The notes below the pieces were generated by a model. That model had not been told where the DNA came from. It worked only from the letters and a program-made list of their open reading frames with translations, and searched no databases. From NCBI GenBank assembly GCA_035531075.1, contig DATKTO010000040.1, forward strand, positions 62,001 through 126,000: a stretch of DNA of 64,000 bases. Reading direction: 5' to 3'. The position numbers were made by a program, and so were the translations under genes. The stretch comes from 39-52-133 sp035531075 (GTDB lineage Bacteria; Pseudomonadota; Gammaproteobacteria; Burkholderiales; Gallionellaceae). Of the stretch, positions 18,031 through 26,777 are shown in pieces (within the stretch, counting starts at the first letter, position 1; each line of letters opens with the position of its first letter).

Positions 18031-20454
18031 ATGCAAAAAATGAAACTGGTGATGGTGGGTAATGGCATGGCGGGTGTACGCACGCTGGAGGAGTTGCTCA
18101 AGCTGGAACCGGATTTGTATGACATCACGGTGTTTGGCTCCGAACCCTATCCCAACTACAACCGCATCATGCTGTCGCCGGTGCTGGCGGGAGAACAGGG
18201 GATTGAGGACATCATTCTGAACGACCTCGACTGGTACAGGGAAAACCTGATCACCCTGCACCTGAACAAGAAGGTGGTGCGCATCGACCGCAAAAACAAA
18301 GTGGTGTATGCGGAAGACGGCACAGAAGCCGAATACGACAGGCTGCTGCTGGCAACCGGCTCCAATCCTTTCATGCTGCCGGTGCCGGGCAAGGAGCTGG
18401 CCGGTGTCATCGGCTATCGCGATATCCAGGATACCAATGCGATGATAGACGCCGCTGCAAAATACAGGCATGCCGTGGTGATCGGCGGCGGCCTGCTCGG
18501 GCTGGAGGCTGCCAATGGCCTGGCGCTCAGGGGCATGGATGTCACCGTGGTGCATATCATGCCGTGGCTGATGGAGCGCCAACTGGACCAGAGTTCAGCA
18601 CGCATGTTGCAGCGTTCGCTGGAAGCCAAAGGCCTGAAATTCCTGCTGCAGAAAAACACGCAGGAGCTGGTGGGCGATGCCGCAGGTCGCGTCAAGGCGA
18701 TCCGCTTCAAGGATGGTACAGAGATGCCGGCCGATCTGCTGGTGATGGCGGTGGGCATCCGCCCCAATACCGCGCTGGCCGAATCCGCAGGCATCCACTG
18801 CAACAAGGGCATCGTGGTGAACGACACCATGCAGACCTACGACCCGAGCATCTACGCAGTGGGCGAATGCGTGTCGCATCGCGGCACGGCTTACGGCCTG
18901 GTGGCGCCGCTGTTCGATATGGCCAAAGTTTGCGCCAATCACCTGGCGCGCATGGGCATTGCGCGCTACCAGGGCTCGGTCACTTCCACCAAGCTCAAGG
19001 TCACCGGCATCGATCTGTTCTCCGCCGGCAATTTTGCCGGCACGGAGGAAACCGATGAAATCCTGATGCACGATGCCGCCGGCGGCGTGTACAAGAAACT
19101 GGTGTTGAAGGAAGACAAGCTGGTGGGTGCGGTGATGTATGGCGACACCAAGGATGGATCGTGGTATTTCCAGATGATACGCGACGGCAAGAATGTCGCG
19201 GACATTCGCGACCACCTGATGTTCGGCCAGTCGCATCTCGGCAACTCCGGCCATCAGGGGCAGAGCAGCGCGGCGGCGATGCCGGACAGCATGGAAGTGT
19301 GCGGCTGCAACGGCGTGTGCAAGGGCACCATTGTCAAGTCCATCAAGGAAAAGGGCTTGTTTACGCTGGAAGATGTGCGCAAGCACACCAAGGCTTCGGC
19401 CTCGTGCGGCTCCTGCACCGGCCTGGTAGAGCAGATCCTCGCCTCCACTCTGGGCGGCGCCTATGCGCCGCAGGCTGCGGCGGTGAAGCCGATGTGCGGC
19501 TGCACCGAGCACACGCATGAGGAAGTGCGCCGCGCGATCCGCATGGAGAAGCTGCTGTCCATTCCGCAGGCCATGCAGTTTCTTAACTGGAGCACGCCCA
19601 ATGGCTGCGCCACCTGCCGGCCGGCGCTGAATTATTATCTGCTGTGTGCGTGGCCGCACGAGGTACAGGATGATCCGCAGTCGCGCTTTATCAACGAGCG
19701 CGCGCACGGCAACATCCAGAAGGACGGCACCTTCTCGGTGGTGCCCCGCATGCACGGCGGCATCACCACGCCGGCGCAGCTGCGCCGCATCGCCGACGTG
19801 GCGGAAAAATACAAGGTGCCCACGGTGAAGGTTACCGGTGGTCAGCGCATCGACCTGTTCGGCATCAAGAAGGAAGATCTGCCCAGCGTGTGGGCCGATC
19901 TCGGCATGAGCTCGGGTTACGCCTACGGCAAGGCGCTGCGCACGGTGAAGACCTGCGTTGGCAGTGAGTGGTGCCGTTTTGGCGTGCAGGATTCCACGCA
20001 GATGGGTATCGATCTCGAGTATGCGCTGGACCGCATGTGGACGCCACACAAGTTCAAGCTGGCGGTGTCCGGCTGCCCGCGCAACTGCGCGGAAGCGGCG
20101 ATCAAGGACGTCGGCATCATCGGCGTGGAGTCGGGCTGGGAAATCTATGTGGCAGGAAACGGTGGCATCAAGACCGAAGTCGCGCAGTTCCTGGTGAAGG
20201 TCAAAACCAGAGAGGAGGTGCTGGAGTACACCCTCGCATTCACGCAGTTATATCGCGAAGAGGCGCGCTACCTCGACCGCACCGTGCACTATGTCGAGCG
20301 CGTCGGCATCGACTATATCAAGCAGCAGGTGGTGGATGATGCTGACAAGCGCAAGGCGCTGCACCAACGTTTGCTATACGCACTGCAGGGCGCCGGAAAT
20401 CCATGGGCCAAAGAGAACATCAACGCGCGGGAATTCGCACCACTCACCATTTAA
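18031..20454 (+). CDS. nirB: NAD(P)H nitrite reductase, large subunit
   Basis: An 807-residue cytoplasmic enzyme that takes nitrite to ammonium with six electrons from NAD(P)H. In order: FAD/NAD(P)-binding domain (VGNGMAGVRTLEELL, then VVIGGGLLGLEAANGL near 155), BFD-like [2Fe-2S] motif (CGCNGVCKG ... CGSCTG, near 425-475), ferredoxin-like half-domains, and the siroheme/[4Fe-4S] site CVGSEWC ... SGCPRNC (near 645-690). The ATG at 18031 is preceded by AGGAG; an in-frame ATG at 17956 lies upstream of the likely transcription start and was rejected. nirD follows after 16 bp. Confidence 0.95.
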   Translation: MQKMKLVMVGNGMAGVRTLEELLKLEPDLYDITVFGSEPYPNYNRIMLSPVLAGEQGIEDIILNDLDWYRENLITLHLNKKVVRIDRKNKVVYAEDGTEAEYDRLLLATGSNPFMLPVPGKELAGVIGYRDIQDTNAMIDAAAKYRHAVVIGGGLLGLEAANGLALRGMDVTVVHIMPWLMERQLDQSSARMLQRSLEAKGLKFLLQKNTQELVGDAAGRVKAIRFKDGTEMPADLLVMAVGIRPNTALAESAGIHCNKGIVVNDTMQTYDPSIYAVGECVSHRGTAYGLVAPLFDMAKVCANHLARMGIARYQGSVTSTKLKVTGIDLFSAGNFAGTEETDEILMHDAAGGVYKKLVLKEDKLVGAVMYGDTKDGSWYFQMIRDGKNVADIRDHLMFGQSHLGNSGHQGQSSAAAMPDSMEVCGCNGVCKGTIVKSIKEKGLFTLEDVRKHTKASASCGSCTGLVEQILASTLGGAYAPQAAAVKPMCGCTEHTHEEVRRAIRMEKLLSIPQAMQFLNWSTPNGCATCRPALNYYLLCAWPHEVQDDPQSRFINERAHGNIQKDGTFSVVPRMHGGITTPAQLRRIADVAEKYKVPTVKVTGGQRIDLFGIKKEDLPSVWADLGMSSGYAYGKALRTVKTCVGSEWCRFGVQDSTQMGIDLEYALDRMWTPHKFKLAVSGCPRNCAEAAIKDVGIIGVESGWEIYVAGNGGIKTEVAQFLVKVKTREEVLEYTLAFTQLYREEARYLDRTVHYVERVGIDYIKQQVVDDADKRKALHQRLLYALQGAGNPWAKENINAREFAPLTI

Positions 20455-20470
20455 AAATCAAGGACACATC

Positions 20471-20785
20471 ATGAACAACTGGAAACATGTCGCAACACTG
20501 GAAGAGATTCCGCCATTGGGAAGCCGCGTCGTCCAATCTGCACAGGGCGACATTGCGCTGTTCCGCACCGCAGAAAATGAAGTGTTTGCGCTGCTGGACA
20601 AATGTCCGCACAAGGGCGGGCATTTGTCGCAAGGCATCGTGTTCGGCAAGAAGGTGGCGTGCCCGATGCACAATTGGCACATCAATCTGGCAGACGGCAA
20701 CGCGGTGGCGCCCGATGCTGGTTGCGCTCGCGCCTATCCGGTGAAACTGGAGAGGGGTCAGGTGTATCTGTTAATTGCTGAATAG
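20471..20785 (+). CDS. nirD: Nitrite reductase small subunit, Rieske-type
   Basis: A 104-residue partner of NirB. It has a Rieske fold and, unlike some NirD proteins that lost them, keeps a full ligand set: CPH (CxH) and CPMH (CxxH) about 18 residues apart. It may therefore carry a real [2Fe-2S] centre. The ATG at 20471 follows AAGGACACATC directly downstream of the nirB stop. It is the last gene of the operon, with a strong terminator 80 bp on. Confidence 0.9.
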   Translation: MNNWKHVATLEEIPPLGSRVVQSAQGDIALFRTAENEVFALLDKCPHKGGHLSQGIVFGKKVACPMHNWHINLADGNAVAPDAGCARAYPVKLERGQVYLLIAE

Positions 20786-20865
20786 ACTGTATATGCGATT
20801 AGTTTTACAGCTGCAAATCGATTAAACTCGTGTATACCTCATGAACCGATGTTACGCCGGAAAGT

Positions 20866-20889
20866 GGCCGTGAAGGATACGGCCTTTTT
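20866..20889 (+). terminator. Rho-independent terminator after nirD
   Basis: GGCCGT (20866-20871) pairs with ACGGCC (20879-20884) around a 7-nt loop, followed by TTTTT. The rest of the 241-bp gap to the transporter ATPase gene shows nothing clear. Confidence 0.85.
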
Positions 20890-21026
20890 CTTGCCTGATT
20901 GAATTGAAGATTTGCATATTCAATCACGGCACAATAAATCGTCTTGCAGACGATGGCGCTCATTGAGCGTTGCTGACGGGTGATTTCAGGTAATGTGCCA
21001 TTCTGGCGCTAACGCTGATCCGAAAT

Positions 21027-21818
21027 TTATGCAGCCTTTTTTGCATGCTTTTGGTACAGGAACTCCAGCACCGCACCGCGCAGATCGTGATAACTGGCGT
21101 CGTTGGCCAGCGCCAGGCGGTTTCGGGGCTTAGGCAGATCGACCGACAGGATTTCGCCTATGGTGGCTGCCGGGCCGTTGGTCATCATCACGATGCGGTC
21201 GGACAGCAGCACCGCCTCATCCACATCGTGCGTCACCATCACCACCGTGCTGCTGGTGGCCGCCACGATCTTCATCAGCTCGTCCTGCAGGTGGGCGCGT
21301 GTCAGTGCATCCAGCGCACCGAAGGGCTCATCCATCAGCAACACCTTGGGCTGCATCGAGAGCGCGCGGGCAATGCCCACGCGCTGCTTCATGCCGCCGG
21401 ATATTTCATGCGGGTATTTTTGCTCGGCATGGCTAAGGTCTACCAGTGCCAGCGCTTCTTTCACTCGCTCTGCCAGCTGCGCCCTGCTTTCGGTTGCGCC
21501 GAATACGCGCTCGACAGCGAGATGCACGTTGTCAAAGCAGGTGAGCCAGGGCAGCAGCGAATGGTTCTGGAATACCACACCGCGATCCGGTCCCGGGCCG
21601 GCAATCTCGCGCTCGGCACAGAGCATCACCCCCGCGCTCGGAAACAGCAGCCCGGCGATCAGGTTCAGCAGGGTGGATTTGCCGCAGCCGGAGTGGCCGA
21701 TCAGCGTGATGAATTCGCCGCGTGCAATCTTGAGGTCGATATCCTTGAGCGCAACAAAAGTCCCCTGCCGCGTTTCAAATGTTTTCTGCACGTTTTCGAT
21801 GAGTACATATTTATGCAT
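21027..21818 (-). CDS. Nitrate/cyanate-type ABC transporter, ATPase
   Basis: A 263-residue ATP-binding subunit of a NrtABC/CynABD/TauABC-type importer. Walker A GHSGCGKST (about 42-50), signature SGGMKQRVGIARAL (about 140), Walker B VLLMDEPFGALD and the H-loop VTHDVDEA are intact. It ends an operon with the permease (22001-22771), cyanase (22804-23259) and binding protein (23436-24716), although a 182-bp gap with a palindromic element separates it from the permease. Cyanate and nitrate are both possible substrates. Confidence 0.88.
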   Translation of the reverse strand: MHKYVLIENVQKTFETRQGTFVALKDIDLKIARGEFITLIGHSGCGKSTLLNLIAGLLFPSAGVMLCAEREIAGPGPDRGVVFQNHSLLPWLTCFDNVHLAVERVFGATESRAQLAERVKEALALVDLSHAEQKYPHEISGGMKQRVGIARALSMQPKVLLMDEPFGALDALTRAHLQDELMKIVAATSSTVVMVTHDVDEAVLLSDRIVMMTNGPAATIGEILSVDLPKPRNRLALANDASYHDLRGAVLEFLYQKHAKKAA

Positions 21819-21851
21819 GTTATTTTTTCCTTCATTCCAAAAGCTGAAACC

Positions 21852-21983
21852 TAGCCACAGAGAACACCGAGATCAGAGAGAAAACAAAATCGGTGTGGAA
21901 CGATATATGTTCATCTTTTCGGTGAACAGGTTAAAGAACGCTTTTCACATCTTTCTCTGTGAACTCTGTGTTCTCTGTGGCTA
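21852..21983. repeat. Palindromic MITE-like element, copy 1
   Basis: About 132 bp bounded by imperfect inverted repeats of ~30 bp, starting TAGCCACAGAGAACAC and ending GTGTTCTCTGTGGCTA. It lies between the ATPase and permease genes. No ORF. A second element with the same ends is at 23303-23424. It could fold into a long hairpin in the operon mRNA. Confidence 0.7.
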
Positions 21984-22000
21984 AATTGTTTTTATAAAAT

Positions 22001-22771
22001 TTAGTACTTAACGCGATTGGCCAGCGTGACCAGCAGATATTCCAGCAGCAATCCGACAATACCCACCGTAAAAATGGCGATGATGATGTGCTCCACATTC
22101 AGGTTGTTCCACTCATCCCACACCCAGAAGCCGATACCTACGCCGCCGGTGAGCATCTCTGCCGCCACGATCACCAGCCATGCGGTGCCGATGGCGAGGC
22201 GGATGCCTGTGAGCATGTAGGGCAGCGTGGCCGGGAACAAAATCCTGGTGAATACTTTCCATTCCGACAGGTTGAGCACCCGCGCCACGTTGAGATAATC
22301 CTGCGGCAACTGGCGTACGCCCATCGCGGTGTTGATGATCATCGGCCAGATGCTGGAGATGAAGATCACCCAGATCGCGGCCGGGTTGGCGGCCTTGAAT
22401 ACCAGCAGGCCGATCGGCAGCCAGGCCAGCGGCGACACCGGCTTGAGCATGCCGACGATGGGTGAGGTCATTTTGTCGAGAAAATCAAAACGCCCGATCA
22501 TGAAGCCCAGCGGAATGCCGACTAGTGCTGCCATGCCAAAACCTATGGCCACCCGTTGCAGGGAGTTTAGAATGTTCCAGCCTATGCCCTGATCATTGGG
22601 TCCCTTGATGTAAAAGGGGTCACTGAACAATGCCACCGCTGAATCCCAGGTCTTGACGGGGCCTGGCAGATTGGGGCTGGTTTGCGCTATCACCGCCCAC
22701 AGCAGAATGAACAGTGCGAGCCCCAAAAATGGCGGGAGTAAATTTTCCTGAATATATTTTTTAGCTTTCAT
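22001..22771 (-). CDS. Nitrate/cyanate-type ABC transporter, permease
   Basis: A 256-residue inner-membrane permease with about six membrane segments and the binding-protein-dependent (EAA) loop (LNVARVLNLSEWKVFTRILFPATLPYMLTGIRLAIGTAWL). It is close to NrtB/CynB. The cyanase stop lies 32 bp upstream, so the two are co-transcribed. Together with the ATPase and Tat-exported binding protein it forms an anion importer. Confidence 0.9.
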   Translation of the reverse strand: MKAKKYIQENLLPPFLGLALFILLWAVIAQTSPNLPGPVKTWDSAVALFSDPFYIKGPNDQGIGWNILNSLQRVAIGFGMAALVGIPLGFMIGRFDFLDKMTSPIVGMLKPVSPLAWLPIGLLVFKAANPAAIWVIFISSIWPMIINTAMGVRQLPQDYLNVARVLNLSEWKVFTRILFPATLPYMLTGIRLAIGTAWLVIVAAEMLTGGVGIGFWVWDEWNNLNVEHIIIAIFTVGIVGLLLEYLLVTLANRVKY

Positions 22772-22803
22772 AACTTACCTTTTAAATCAGTTGAAGCAGC
22801 AGT

Positions 22804-23259
22804 TTAAAATTTCTTGTACTGCAACCATTTGCCATTAAGCGTTACCACCATGCGCGGTACACCGACTGGATCTTCAATCTTCTGAATATCCACCGACATG
22901 TCGATCGCACTCATGATGCCGTCGCCGAATATCTCGTGCGCCACGTCCTTGTACACCGGCCCATACAGCATGATGGCCTCATAGAAACGGTAGACAAAGG
23001 GATCGGTGGGCGGCCATGGCTGCGCCGGTTGCCGGTGCGGAACCTTCATCAGGACAGGCTTGATTTCCAGCGGCAGATCAAGCGCCTTCAGCAGGGCATC
23101 GGCCTCCTCCACCGTTGCCTGCCCATAGCCATACACCAGCATGGCGGTGTACACGGGACTGCGATTGAGCCTGTCAGACAGTTGCGGCCAGGTAATCGAT
23201 TTGCTCTCCTTGGCCTGCAGCAACATGTCGCGCACGATCTCCTTGTTTAGCTTTTCCAT
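22804..23259 (-). CDS. cynS: Cyanate hydratase (cyanase)
   Basis: A 151-residue cytoplasmic enzyme that converts cyanate and bicarbonate to ammonia and CO2. It has an N-terminal helix-turn-helix-like domain and the cyanase core with catalytic residues in DPFVYRFYEAIMLYG (Arg and Glu) and GDGIMSAIDMS (Ser), ending LNGKWLQYKKF. I use the ATG at 23259 because GGAAG lies 7 bases before it. It sits inside the ABC transporter operon, so the importer probably handles cyanate. Product CO2/bicarbonate and ammonia would feed both carbon and nitrogen assimilation. Confidence 0.93.
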   Translation of the reverse strand: MEKLNKEIVRDMLLQAKESKSITWPQLSDRLNRSPVYTAMLVYGYGQATVEEADALLKALDLPLEIKPVLMKVPHRQPAQPWPPTDPFVYRFYEAIMLYGPVYKDVAHEIFGDGIMSAIDMSVDIQKIEDPVGVPRMVVTLNGKWLQYKKF

Positions 23260-23302
23260 TGCGGCACTTCCTTTGTATAAACCTGAAAATCGCAGAAACA
23301 AT

Positions 23303-23424
23303 CCACAGAGAACACAGAGAGTGAAAATGTTTCTCGCCCTTTTTTGTGCATCTATAAAAGTGATATCTACCTACACATGAGAACCCGGCTAAATCACCCT
23401 TTGTCAACTCTGTATTCTCTGTGG
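23303..23424. repeat. Palindromic MITE-like element, copy 2
   Basis: About 122 bp with inverted ends CCACAGAGAACACAGAGA and CTGTATTCTCTGTGG, between the binding-protein and cyanase genes. The ends match the element at 21852-21983 but the middle differs. No ORF. Confidence 0.65.
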
Positions 23425-23435
23425 CAAATTGTTTT

Positions 23436-24716
23436 TTAAGCTGCCCTGATCTTGAAGGAGGCCGCATATTTCTTGGGATCTTTGCCGTCCCAAACCGTGC
23501 CATCAAACAGCTTCGTGCTGCGCATCACATTTTTGGGGACGGGTACCTTCACCTGCGTGGCAGCCTGTTTGTACAGATCGATCTGGTTGATCTGTTTTGC
23601 CACGGCCAGATAATCCGGATCTTCCTTCAGCAGGCCCCAGCGCTTGTGCTGGGTGAGGAACCACATGCCGTCTGACAGATAGGGGAAGTTGACCGCGCCC
23701 TCGTTGTAGAACTTCATGTAGTTGGCGTCATTCCATTTCTTGCCGAGGCCGTCTACATATTTGCCTACCATGCGTTCGTCGATCACATCAACCGGGCAGT
23801 TCACAAAGGACTTGTCGGCAATAATGGTGGAGACACCGCGGCGGTTAGCCATCGTGTCTATATATTTAGATGCTTCCAGCACGGCCATGATCATGGCGCG
23901 CGCGGTGTTGGGATATTTCTGCACAAACTCTGCGGTGCAGCCCAGCACCTTTTCCGGGTGATCCTTCCAGATGTCCTGGGTGGTGGTGGCCGTGAAGCCG
24001 ATGTTGTCGGCGATGGCGCGGTTGCCCCAGGGTTCGCCCACGCAGAAGCCGTCCATATTGCCGACGCGCATGTTGGCCACCATTTGCGGCGGCGGCACGG
24101 TGATGTTCTTCACGTCCTGGAACGGGTCGATGCCGTAATTGGCCAGCCAGTAATACAGCCACATCGCGTGGGTGCCGGTGGGAAAGGTCTGCGCAAAGGT
24201 GTAGCCGCGCTTGTCGCTATCCACCAGCTTCTTCAGTTTTTCGCCGGTTGTCGCGCCCTTGTCCTTGAGCTGGTTGGAAAGGGTGATGGCCTGGCCGTTG
24301 TTGTTCAGCGTCATCAGCACCGACATATCTTTCTTGGGGCCGCCTATGCCGAGATGCACACCATATATAAGACCATACAGCGAATGCGCCGCATGCAACT
24401 CGCCGTTTACCAGCTTGTCGCGCACGCCGGCCCACGAGGCTTCCTTGGAAGGCGTGATCTTGATGCCGTATTTTTCGTCGAACTTCATGACCGAGGCGAT
24501 GACGACCGAGGCGCAGTCCGTCAGCGGGATAAAGCCGATCTTCACCTCTTTCAGTTCCGGCGCGTCCGAACCGGCTGCCCAGGCCGCGCTGCGCACACCG
24601 GGCGGCACCATGGACATCAGCGCAGCGCCGCCCAATAGCATGGCGCTGTTTTTCAGAAAGTCGCGACGGTCAGTCTGGGTATCTTCAGGGCTGGGCATAT
24701 CGATTAGATTGTTCAT
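23436..24716 (-). CDS. Nitrate/cyanate-type ABC transporter, substrate-binding protein
   Basis: A 426-residue periplasmic protein of the NrtA/CynA family, exported by Tat: DRRDFLKNSAMLLGGAALM at about 16-34. The mature part carries the family patterns GFIPLTDCASVVIA, SWAGVRDKLVNGELHAAH and NMDGFCVGEPWGNRA. The ATG at 24716 (AAGGA before it) is preferred to an in-frame start at 24779, which would lie upstream of the promoter. First gene of the transporter-cyanase operon. The pocket cannot be assigned to nitrate or cyanate by eye. Confidence 0.9.
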   Translation of the reverse strand: MNNLIDMPSPEDTQTDRRDFLKNSAMLLGGAALMSMVPPGVRSAAWAAGSDAPELKEVKIGFIPLTDCASVVIASVMKFDEKYGIKITPSKEASWAGVRDKLVNGELHAAHSLYGLIYGVHLGIGGPKKDMSVLMTLNNNGQAITLSNQLKDKGATTGEKLKKLVDSDKRGYTFAQTFPTGTHAMWLYYWLANYGIDPFQDVKNITVPPPQMVANMRVGNMDGFCVGEPWGNRAIADNIGFTATTTQDIWKDHPEKVLGCTAEFVQKYPNTARAMIMAVLEASKYIDTMANRRGVSTIIADKSFVNCPVDVIDERMVGKYVDGLGKKWNDANYMKFYNEGAVNFPYLSDGMWFLTQHKRWGLLKEDPDYLAVAKQINQIDLYKQAATQVKVPVPKNVMRSTKLFDGTVWDGKDPKKYAASFKIRAA

Positions 24717-24762
24717 GGCTATCCTTGTATAAAAATTTTGGGGGAGGGACGCAGGTATGATG

Positions 24763-24778
24763 AGCAAGCTTCGTGCCA
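24763..24778 (-). promoter_or_regulatory. Sigma-54 promoter of the transporter-cyanase operon
   Basis: On the minus strand TGGCACG-N4-TTGCT, a perfect match to the sigma-54 consensus. The expected start is near 24752, about 36 bp before the binding-protein ATG. Confidence 0.85.
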
Positions 24779-25407
24779 CGAGCCATGCAATCCATATTTT
24801 GTTGGTGACAGCGCTTAATGGCAGATGTAAATGAGCAGGCTGGAGGCTAATTCATGCATCTAATTGGTGCTGACAAAAGAATATGCACCAGAACGGATTA
24901 GATTTGTGCGAACTTTGCAGAATGCACGTACCCGTTATCGACGGCTTAGGGTTACACACTCATATGCAACGTAATATGAATACGAAAATAAATAATTGAT
25001 TGATTATGACGCAGTGCAACTCTGGAGAATTCGCAAAGTTAGGATGCATCTGCAAAAATTTCATGCGGCAAATAAAGCGGCAGGATGCCGCTGCGGTAAG
25101 TGCCGTTGCGACGTTATCAGTGCGGGGACAGTAGGATGTCCGTGCAGGAATCCTGCATGCTTTTGACAGTGCATGATTGCCAATGTCGCAGAAAAATTGC
25201 CTGGGATCCGCTACATGTTTAACAGGCTGGAAATGGGGCTGAGAAATACCGATGCGAACTCACGCATGTGAATATAGTCCGCAGTCTGATGATGAACATC
25301 GCTCACGCGCTGTATTTATTACCGTTGCCAGAAACGAATATATGACTAGGGATGCTGTTGCCGGCATTGAAGACGCCCGCAACACCTGAATAACGGTTCG
25401 CCTCTGG
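24779..25407. promoter_or_regulatory. Intergenic region with NtrC-like half-sites
   Basis: About 630 bp between the transporter promoter and the end of the sigma-54 activator gene. It holds TTGGTGC (24864-24870) and TGCACCA (24884-24890), inverted half-sites 110-140 bp before the expected start, fitting an NtrC enhancer. A palindrome TGCAGGA-A-TCCTGCA lies at 25143-25157. A 45-codon plus-strand frame (25252-25389) has no good ribosome site. Nothing else is recognised. Confidence 0.5.
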
Positions 25408-26766
25408 CTAGGCCAGATTGTAGCGCTTCAGCTTGCGATACAAGGTGCGCTCGCTGATGCCGAGGGTATCGGCCACGTATCGGCGATGGCCGTTATAGCT
25501 GATCAGCAGTTTTGAGATATGCTCTGCCTCCAGCTCTGCGATTGATGCGTTGGGATTGGTATTTGAGCTTGCCTGACGAATCGTTTCAACGGGGATCTCA
25601 TGTCTTAAATTATCCGGCTGCTTCACTTGCTGCTGCGAAAGATGAATGTTGGCCGCACTGATGATGCTGTTGTTGCTTTCGGAAACGGCTTTGAGCAGGA
25701 TATTTTTCAATTCGCGTATATTGCCCGGGAAGGTATATCCCTGAAGTTTTTCCAGTGCATCCGGGGTGAATTTGCAGTGCGGCTTACCAACGCGGGTAAT
25801 CCGTTTCACAATGGCCTGCGCCAGTGCGGGAATGTCGCTGCTGCGCTCTCTCAGGCTGGGCAGGTGCAAGTCGATACCGGCAATCCGATAATACAGGTCG
25901 TGCCGGAATTCGCCGTCCGCTACCTTTTTCAGCAGGTCGTTATTGGTGGCAGAAACGAGGCGCACGTCGGCACGCAATATATCGGTACCGCCTATGCGCC
26001 TGAACTCGCCGCTTTCCAGCACGCGCAGCAGTTTGGCCTGCATGAACAGCGGCATGTCTCCTATCTCGTCCAGAAATAGCATGCCGTTATCAGCCAGTTC
26101 AAACAGCCCCTGCTTTCTGCCGACGCATCCGGTGAATGCTCCACGCTCATGGCCGAACAGCTCGTCCTCAAACATGTCCACCGCAATCGAGGCGCAATTC
26201 AGCACCACCAGGGATTGTTTGTTTCGGCTGGAGCGTTGGTGGATGTATTGTGCCGCCAGCTCCTTGCCGACACCGCTTTCACCCAGCAGCAGGATGGCTG
26301 CATCCGACTCTGCCGCGCGAGTGAGATGGTCTAGGCAGGCAAGAAAGGCAGGCGAATTGCCGACCATCTGCATGTCCTTGCAGATCAACTCGTCCGAACT
26401 GGCGATCGGGAAAACGGCTTCACCCAGATAGAGTTTATGATTGGCTCCCCTTATCGGGTGACCTTTGATGCGCACATGTTCCGGCCGGTTGTGGCTGTCA
26501 AAATGGGTATGAATCACCTCGTGCATGCGGCCGGTGCGGAAAACTTCCTGGTGTGGGCAGTCTTCGCCATTCTGATGGCATGGCGTCGCCGACAGGTGTG
26601 AGATTTCATGACAGTAGCGGCCTACAACTTTTTCCTGGTCCACACCGTAGTTCACGCAATAAGCACGGTTGGCGGCAACGATCTGATAGTTCTCGTCGAT
26701 CAGCACGAAGGGATTTTCCTGCACGTCGATCAGGGATTGAAGTTCGGAGAAGTTGGCTTTGTTCAT
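25408..26766 (-). CDS. FisR-like sigma-54-dependent activator (PAS, AAA+, Fis HTH)
   Basis: A 452-residue enhancer-binding protein. The N-terminal PAS-type sensor carries Cys37, Cys52, Cys63 and Cys70; the last three have the 11- and 7-residue spacing I recall for the sulfane-sulfur-sensing cysteines of FisR. AAA+ domain: Walker A GESGVGKE (162-169), sigma-54 contact loop GAFTG (209-213), Walker B MLFLDEIGD (229-237). A Fis-type helix-turn-helix ends the protein (YVADTLGISERTLYRKLKR). It is divergent from sulfide:quinone oxidoreductase, which has a consensus sigma-54 promoter. The most likely role is sulfide/polysulfide-responsive activation of that gene. The effector is inferred from cysteine spacing and context. 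Confidence 0.88.
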   Translation of the reverse strand: MNKANFSELQSLIDVQENPFVLIDENYQIVAANRAYCVNYGVDQEKVVGRYCHEISHLSATPCHQNGEDCPHQEVFRTGRMHEVIHTHFDSHNRPEHVRIKGHPIRGANHKLYLGEAVFPIASSDELICKDMQMVGNSPAFLACLDHLTRAAESDAAILLLGESGVGKELAAQYIHQRSSRNKQSLVVLNCASIAVDMFEDELFGHERGAFTGCVGRKQGLFELADNGMLFLDEIGDMPLFMQAKLLRVLESGEFRRIGGTDILRADVRLVSATNNDLLKKVADGEFRHDLYYRIAGIDLHLPSLRERSSDIPALAQAIVKRITRVGKPHCKFTPDALEKLQGYTFPGNIRELKNILLKAVSESNNSIISAANIHLSQQQVKQPDNLRHEIPVETIRQASSNTNPNASIAELEAEHISKLLISYNGHRRYVADTLGISERTLYRKLKRYNLA

Positions 26767-26777
26767 TGCGGGATACC

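Noticed and set aside
21852..23424. The two CCACAGAG palindromes considered as CRISPR repeats or transposase-bearing insertion sequences.
   Set aside because: Only two copies 1.4 kb apart, each about 122-132 bp with no ORF and no regular spacers.
24717..24779. Longer start of the ABC binding protein at 24779.
   Set aside because: The extra codons overlap the sigma-54 promoter, and the ATG at 24716 has a good ribosome site and an intact Tat signal.
25252..25389. 45-codon plus-strand frame between the transporter promoter and the sigma-54 activator gene.
   Set aside because: No convincing ribosome site or family match; could be chance.
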